Assembly: GCA_002418835.1 (NCBI GenBank) | Contig: DIEX01000015.1 | Span: 141,468 to 205,467 of the forward strand | DNA from: Spirochaetia bacterium UBA5763 | Lineage (GTDB): Bacteria; Spirochaetota; UBA4802; UBA5550 | Direction: 5' to 3' | DNA: 64,000 nt | Translations under genes and position numbers: made by a program | Notes under the pieces: model-generated | Databases searched by the model: none | What the model saw: the letters and a program-made list of their open reading frames with translations, nothing else | Told to the model about the DNA's origin: nothing | Part shown: piece by piece, positions 60,901 through 64,000 of the stretch | How positions within the stretch are numbered: the first letter of the stretch is position 1 | Layout of the letters: each line of letters begins with the position of its first letter

Positions 60901-62145
60901 GACTTGTATTAAATCAATGCATTCTCGAACACCAAGCATCTTGAAGAATCTTTTCCACTCATCAGCATCTGCTCTACTGGTTAAATAGTTATCACTGATA
61001 AAAATATCTAAATTCAATATGCCTTCAATTTCAAGACGCGGTGAATATGAATTGGAGAGATAGCAATCATGAGCAGATTTAAGAGTATCATTTTTTGTGA
61101 GAAGTTTGATTTTTGATAACTGCTTTAACAATTCCTCCTTGAGATCACCTTTTCGATACAGCTTAAATAAATCTTGAATGGTTTTAACTGCATTATCAAG
61201 CGTAATGTAGTTCTCAATTTGTGGAAGGATAATTTGAGTTATGTAAGTGATATCCGTTTTTTCTACAACACCTAAACTTTCCAGCCAACTCCTTGTGGAA
61301 ACATCCTGTTGCAACCAATTTTGAAGTTCTAAGTGTAAAAAGGAGAGCTCGCTTGCGGGGTTATTCCAGTTTTGGTCATCAGGCGTAGGAAAACATACAT
61401 TTGGTGGATAGTTTAATGAATTTTTGTGATCCCAAATAAATGGTGTTTTTCTGAGAAATTCTTGTGTGACATCTTTTGCGGCTCCTGATTCATACTGATA
61501 TTTCAAGTGTTTTATAAGCTCAATATTTTGTGGTATTGTAAATGATGTAATGAAGCTTGAACTACCAAGAATTTTTTGCAGATCTTTCCATTCAAAACAT
61601 GAAGCTTTTAGGCTTTTGAAAACTGGGCCGAAACCTGTGTTTTTGACAAATTTTTTGGAACTCATAACGCCAGTAATTTCATATTCATCAATGTAATGCA
61701 TTATAGGGATTTCACCAACAAATGATTTATCAGACAAGAATGTAAAGTCAACAATTGCATCTTTAACTTTTACTAGTGAATTATCTTTAGCAATAATAAA
61801 TGGCACCGTATTAATCGCCTCTTCAATACCATTGTTAAACTCTCTTCCAAGTTCATCATTCACACTTGTTTTGTTGGGTATCAAACTATATGCTTGGTAA
61901 TGATATTCCGACTCTACTAACTGAGATATCCATTTGAAAATCTCAATAGCGATATTTTTAAATATCCATTGGTTCCACTTCGAATCACTATGTAACGACT
62001 CTCTGTTAGCCGTAGTAAGGAAACTTGTATTTACAAGTACCGGAAGTGAGTATTTCCTTTCATCTGTTGGTAGGTAAGAGTACAAAAGTTTCTCTTGTGA
62101 ACCTAACTTCTCGATACCATCTGAACCAATTTTTGCGGCTAACAC
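57967..62145 (-). CDS. Sacsin-like/AlbA_2/caspase protein, C-terminal part of a split gene
   Basis: Open frame of 1,392 residues read from an internal GTG. The open frame continues upstream to at least 62220 without a good start (GELKTALQDERNIPEKLL, then NSDSIELVLAA), so this is the downstream part of a longer gene. Residues 1 to about 860 resemble the middle of sacsin/NOV-type ATPase proteins. Around 940-1010 VVVARPSDNEEVLLYYFSE precedes a Schlafen AlbA_2 domain (about 1010-1130: AKIISSFANTNGGLLIFGVKE). Residues about 1139-1392 are a caspase-like C14 peptidase, with His1223 in YYVGHG and Cys1273 in FIDACAQ. Chain ends with ENVVVKYD. The N-terminal ATPase is the next frame; one missing base divides them. 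Confidence 0.88.
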   Translation of the reverse strand: MLAAKIGSDGIEKLGSQEKLLYSYLPTDERKYSLPVLVNTSFLTTANRESLHSDSKWNQWIFKNIAIEIFKWISQLVESEYHYQAYSLIPNKTSVNDELGREFNNGIEEAINTVPFIIAKDNSLVKVKDAIVDFTFLSDKSFVGEIPIMHYIDEYEITGVMSSKKFVKNTGFGPVFKSLKASCFEWKDLQKILGSSSFITSFTIPQNIELIKHLKYQYESGAAKDVTQEFLRKTPFIWDHKNSLNYPPNVCFPTPDDQNWNNPASELSFLHLELQNWLQQDVSTRSWLESLGVVEKTDITYITQIILPQIENYITLDNAVKTIQDLFKLYRKGDLKEELLKQLSKIKLLTKNDTLKSAHDCYLSNSYSPRLEIEGILNLDIFISDNYLTSRADADEWKRFFKMLGVRECIDLIQVNTKHTKKEFVDAGFKPEYFDANDKTFSPYMSTFCADSFKDIVLLNFINHTELSYEFSKMFWGDVISNIAPSNIALPSIAYWGRMGMAGQISGDQVENYLPWFIKNVASIPTVTQECMPISNVLLNTLDIQALAGNYLPIFDGPVLPADWKAFFNFRTTLQLSDYLELLSKISADTNENGRIKKENLDRINAIYKILLEECQNWGTSELGTVSEWALTGKILCSNRTFVDCCSLYFYLYGNESIFQDQFQFCYMNPENKNHANLEYLLGCFNIKLLKHSDFKLDATESEICSKLKNRLISVSPYFKNWVTHEFSDEKTLDKVSKLDYKISELEITQSESLKIRYEGIEFVKTVDIHYDTQNLFVTKPWNSNSVLIKLSEVICRYLGLIGHDKKLDFLLRADNDEIRKHFLQEGISIPDNPIESSAENGNVPTAQPQSVEIAGQKFRSFAELDSAVTEGRISPDFFHSSIPEYERLKYAERLVSRAVANVSAHLKKLPEYDCSNQYQLAPSIIGGITKNGNDIVVVARPSDNEEVLLYYFSEFDVLDHVDSEFWCEDGLTPPQKVTLGHILKKTGINRIPLNKVILSETDYENLLTASKSDNLDFHAVPYVPQKIAKIISSFANTNGGLLIFGVKENTSSSNEIVGLSSDFRMDDIVRNAVSLLTPIPLVTYNWVNRGPNSIFAIKIERSETDIMIGNHKYIRNGSISETATNTSAQIRKLNNPHFVKTIAIVIGIEKYTPMNGITPVKYAEKDVKKFKDLLVGNLNVTEENIHEFVNENACKSSLEYNLKSLFYSLTEEDRLIFYYVGHGFHNGTTNFLSTYDLHSLNISETAVSLRKILLDPLQKSKCKNALIFIDACAQSFQDENERSHISGINDEDFILITREFPYYATFLSCQTGQSSYSSDVLQNGIWTHHLVQAVRGEIPETIRECGYITDRLLSDYLSTKVAEYVRDELQKEQNPKATLDSTYENVVVKYD

Positions 62146-62210
62146 TAATTCTATGGAATCAGAATTCAGTAATTTTTCAGGGATATTTCGTTCATCTTGT
62201 AAAGCTGTTT

Positions 62211-63041
62211 TTAATTCACCCGGGGGACAGCCATACGGAGTGAATGGATCAACCAGTTTGCTTTTAATGCACTATTCTGACTTAAGTTAATTCTATTTGA
62301 CTCATCTCGATTTATTGTGATACAAGTCTGAGTCGAAATGTCAAAAATGATTTCTGATATATTCTTCAAAAACAGAAACATATTGATGTTCTGTGAAAGG
62401 TCTTCAACGGCCGCCCTCGTTGCATCCAGATGACTTAATTTGATTATGGTAGAGACATTGCAACTTATGGATTCTATATATTCCACAATACAATCAGAAA
62501 CCTCTTCTGTTTCAGTATAAATTGGAATAATCTGCCAAGGAAATTGAAATTTTCGATCATTTTCCTGTTCCCAAACTTGCTGAGAATTATCCCATTCCCA
62601 AGAAAACTGGTACGATGAATCAAACCTAAAATATTCGCCATCTGTATATATTGTAACATTCTCAGATTGACCAAAGACAGATTTGAAACCAATTCCTTTA
62701 TAACCGGTCTTTGTTGAGTCAGATCTTTTCGTTCCATTATTTACATTACAAAGACCTTGAAGATCTCGAGCAGAGAATGCTTTACCGGAATGAGCAATCA
62801 CTAACTTGTCTCCAAAAATCTTTATCCAAACCTTTACTTCAGAATTAGAGATTGAAGAATCGTCAGCATTTTGAAGTAATTCGTAGATAAACCGTTTTGA
62901 ATCGGTATAAAGATCCCGAGACAAGGAATCCAGTGAGCTTGCTTGATTTACAGCTTGATTTGGTGTTTTATAATTCCGATTATCATCAAATAATTTTAAT
63001 ATAACACTCTTTATACTCATTATAATAGAATTCCTATACAA
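62211..63041 (-). CDS. Sacsin-like HATPase domain, N-terminal part of a split gene
   Basis: Open frame of 276 residues that ends at a premature TAA. It encodes a GHKL ATPase domain of the sacsin type: the N-box FIYELLQNADDSS (Glu54 and Asn58), VIAHSGKAFSARDLQGLC in place of the first G-box, and TGYKGIGFKSVF (112-123) for the second. The start could also be the ATG at 63020, eight codons in. The tip ends RMAVPRVN, whereas an extra C in the C5 run would continue as RMAVPPGELKTALQ into the downstream frame. So this and 57967-62145 are one gene of about 1,690 codons broken by one base. An intact gene would be an ATPase-sensor with a peptidase effector. Confidence 0.9.
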   Translation of the reverse strand: MYRNSIIMSIKSVILKLFDDNRNYKTPNQAVNQASSLDSLSRDLYTDSKRFIYELLQNADDSSISNSEVKVWIKIFGDKLVIAHSGKAFSARDLQGLCNVNNGTKRSDSTKTGYKGIGFKSVFGQSENVTIYTDGEYFRFDSSYQFSWEWDNSQQVWEQENDRKFQFPWQIIPIYTETEEVSDCIVEYIESISCNVSTIIKLSHLDATRAAVEDLSQNINMFLFLKNISEIIFDISTQTCITINRDESNRINLSQNSALKANWLIHSLRMAVPRVN

Positions 63042-63172
63042 AACAATACGCGATATTTGGATGGGTTCTGATATCTAGAGTATTTAAATCTTTTCATATT
63101 ATGCTCGTGTCTGAAAGCAAATTTATATTCATAGGGTTTTGTTCTCCTATCACTTCTTTTCAAAATCTTACC

Positions 63173-63272
63173 GATAACGCTTTGCTTATGCGAAGTCGCG
63201 GCAGCCTTACCGCCGCGATTTGGCGAAGCCCAAGCGAGGTACTCCGAGCGCAGCGCATAAGCTTTGTTATAC
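63173..63272. other. attC recombination site
   Basis: About 100 bases. Left core GATAACG, right core GTTATAC. The arms CTTATGCG (63185) and CGCATAAG (63254) pair, and inner GTCGCGGCAGCC and CGCCGCGATTTGGCGAAGCC give the bulged stem. It closes the Phd/VapC cassette and begins the large HATPase-caspase cassette. Confidence 0.85.
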
Positions 63273-63281
63273 GTCGTTTTT

Positions 63282-63683
63282 TTATTTCCAGAATAGTCTC
63301 AATCCATGTTGAATATATTCTTTAAATTTTTCATCCTTGGTTATGATAATCATATCATTATTGATTGCTTGCCATATCAACAATCTATCAAAAGGATCAA
63401 AATGTTCTACTCGAGGAAGTTTATAAAATGAACTAGCAATTTTTTCATCAAAACTAATTACTTCAAAACCTGACTTTTTTGAATAGGCTGGAAGGTCATC
63501 TGGTAAGACATTATTTAAACTTAACTTACCGATACTATACTTTAATGATATTTCCCAAAAAGTTATTGTACTTACATAGATATCATTTGTTTCATTTAAA
63601 AGTATATCGATGACAGGTCTTGGCAATTTAGTAGTGTCAAACAATGACCATAGAAATGTGTGAGTATCTAATATATATTTCAT
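63282..63683 (-). CDS. PIN-domain toxin (VapC, Sll0205-like)
   Basis: PIN toxin of 133 residues. MKYILDTHTFLWSLFDT supplies the first Asp; WEISLKYSIGKLSL gives the middle acidic residue; HFDPFDRLLIWQAINNDMIIITKDEKF has the last two. This fits the PIN_Sll0205 subgroup usually paired with Phd antitoxins, as here. The genes overlap by ATGA. It lies between attC sites at 63173 and 63971. Confidence 0.93.
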   Translation of the reverse strand: MKYILDTHTFLWSLFDTTKLPRPVIDILLNETNDIYVSTITFWEISLKYSIGKLSLNNVLPDDLPAYSKKSGFEVISFDEKIASSFYKLPRVEHFDPFDRLLIWQAINNDMIIITKDEKFKEYIQHGLRLFWK

Positions 63684-63919
63684 AAATTAAAGAAAGTTTC
63701 ATCTGAAACTTTAAAATCTGAAGATAATGTAAAAGAAGCTTTCTTTTCTAATAATCCAATTTTTCTACTCACCTTCTTCATATATTTTGAGTATGGGACA
63801 AGTACAGCAATTTTTTCCTTCTTTTTTCCAAAGGAAATTGCGACTTCTTCTCCCTTTTTTATATTCTCAATTACTTCAGAGAAATGACTTTTAAATTCAC
63901 CAACTTGTAATGTTTTCAT
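63680..63919 (-). CDS. Phd/YefM-family antitoxin
   Basis: Protein of 79 residues: MKTLQVGEFKSHFSEVIENIKKGEEVAIS is the Phd/YefM N-terminal fold that dimerises and binds DNA, then KIAVLVPYSKYMKKVSRKIG. The C-terminal tail (ASFTLSSDFKVSDETFFNL) would neutralise the PIN toxin. It starts the last cassette that is complete in the window. Confidence 0.9.
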   Translation of the reverse strand: MKTLQVGEFKSHFSEVIENIKKGEEVAISFGKKKEKIAVLVPYSKYMKKVSRKIGLLEKKASFTLSSDFKVSDETFFNL

Positions 63920-63970
63920 AGTTCTATGATAATATTATTTGTCAACTTGTCAAGAAAAAATTTAAAAAAA

Positions 63971-64000
63971 TGACGTATAACGATTACATGACAAAAATAA
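63971..64000. other. Start of a further attC site, cut by the window edge
   Basis: GACGTATAACGATTACATGA at the right edge resembles the left core and arm of the other sites (TATAACG). If real, the array continues beyond 64000. Only about 30 bases are visible. Confidence 0.45.

Larger units (their letters stand above)
51643..64000 (-). mobile_element. Integron gene-cassette array (integrase outside the window)
   Basis: Small mostly minus-strand genes alternate with attC-like palindromic sites at 52204, 56178, 56993, 57881 and 63173, half sites at 51643, 52886 and 54607, and a partial site at 63971. Each attC lies at the 3' end of the gene to its right, as in normal cassettes. Cargo is toxin-antitoxin pairs, a GNAT, an exporter and a large defence-like protein. 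The A+T content is visibly higher than on the left. No integrase gene, attI or Pc promoter is seen; by polarity they would be to the right of 64000. Confidence 0.82.

Noticed and set aside
62145..62230. Two separate genes, an ATPase and a caspase-type effector
   Set aside because: The downstream frame has no natural start or ribosome site near 62145 and stays open to the break. One gene with a one-base shift is simpler, so I did not treat them as an operon of two.

Overview
The window looks like a chromosomal segment of a motile, probably anaerobic or fermentative bacterium with a double membrane. The evidence is four methyl-accepting chemotaxis proteins, many lipoproteins with relaxed lipoboxes, an outer-membrane-like beta protein, and acetoacetate/short-chain fatty acid, threonine and CoA-transfer enzymes. 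A spirochaete is my best guess from the lipoproteins, chemoreceptors and integron-type cassettes, but no rRNA or marker gene here settles it.

Layout. 0-8 kb: nadC, a tandem pair of FecR-domain lipoproteins and two large chemoreceptors. 8-15 kb: a chromate transporter, the short-chain fatty acid block atoD-atoA-atoE (with a clear terminator) and a NarL-type two-component pair. 15-23 kb: a tight four-gene operon of a DUF2207-type membrane protein ending in Cys-His-Ser-Ala repeats, a radical SAM/SPASM enzyme and two zinc-ribbon proteins, behind a vWA lipoprotein. 23-33 kb: an intergenic repeat nest, an MsrB-MsrA lipoprotein, two more chemoreceptors, and an archaeal-type RNA ligase with its partner protein. 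33-45 kb: HAD phosphatase, ankyrin-NodB lipoprotein, Tdh-Kbl threonine catabolism, a TetR-YqhD-thioesterase locus with two palindromic operators, and an acetyl-CoA hydrolase/CoA-transferase. 45-51 kb: a patchwork of cupin, secreted proteins, enoyl-CoA hydratase, WG-repeat protein and gene fragments.

From about 51.6 kb to the right edge the DNA becomes more A+T-rich and takes the form of an integron cassette array. Almost every gene is on the minus strand, and four full attC-like sites, one degenerate site and several half sites separate them. Cargo includes RelE/RHH, MazEF, VapBC and Phd/VapC toxin-antitoxin pairs, a GNAT, DUF1697, an EFR1-type ferredoxin and a LysE-type exporter. One very large cassette (about 5.2 kb) encodes a roughly 1,690-residue protein with a sacsin-like HATPase, a Schlafen-type AlbA_2 domain and a C-terminal caspase-like peptidase. 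Its reading frame is split by one base at a C5G3 run. No integrase gene is in the window; by cassette polarity it would lie to the right.

The two systems most worth following are the CHSAC-repeat membrane protein with its radical SAM partner (15.2-21.2 kb), which looks like a peptide-modification system on a membrane-protein tail, and the cassette-borne HATPase-AlbA_2-caspase protein (58-63 kb), which looks like a defence or cell-suicide module.
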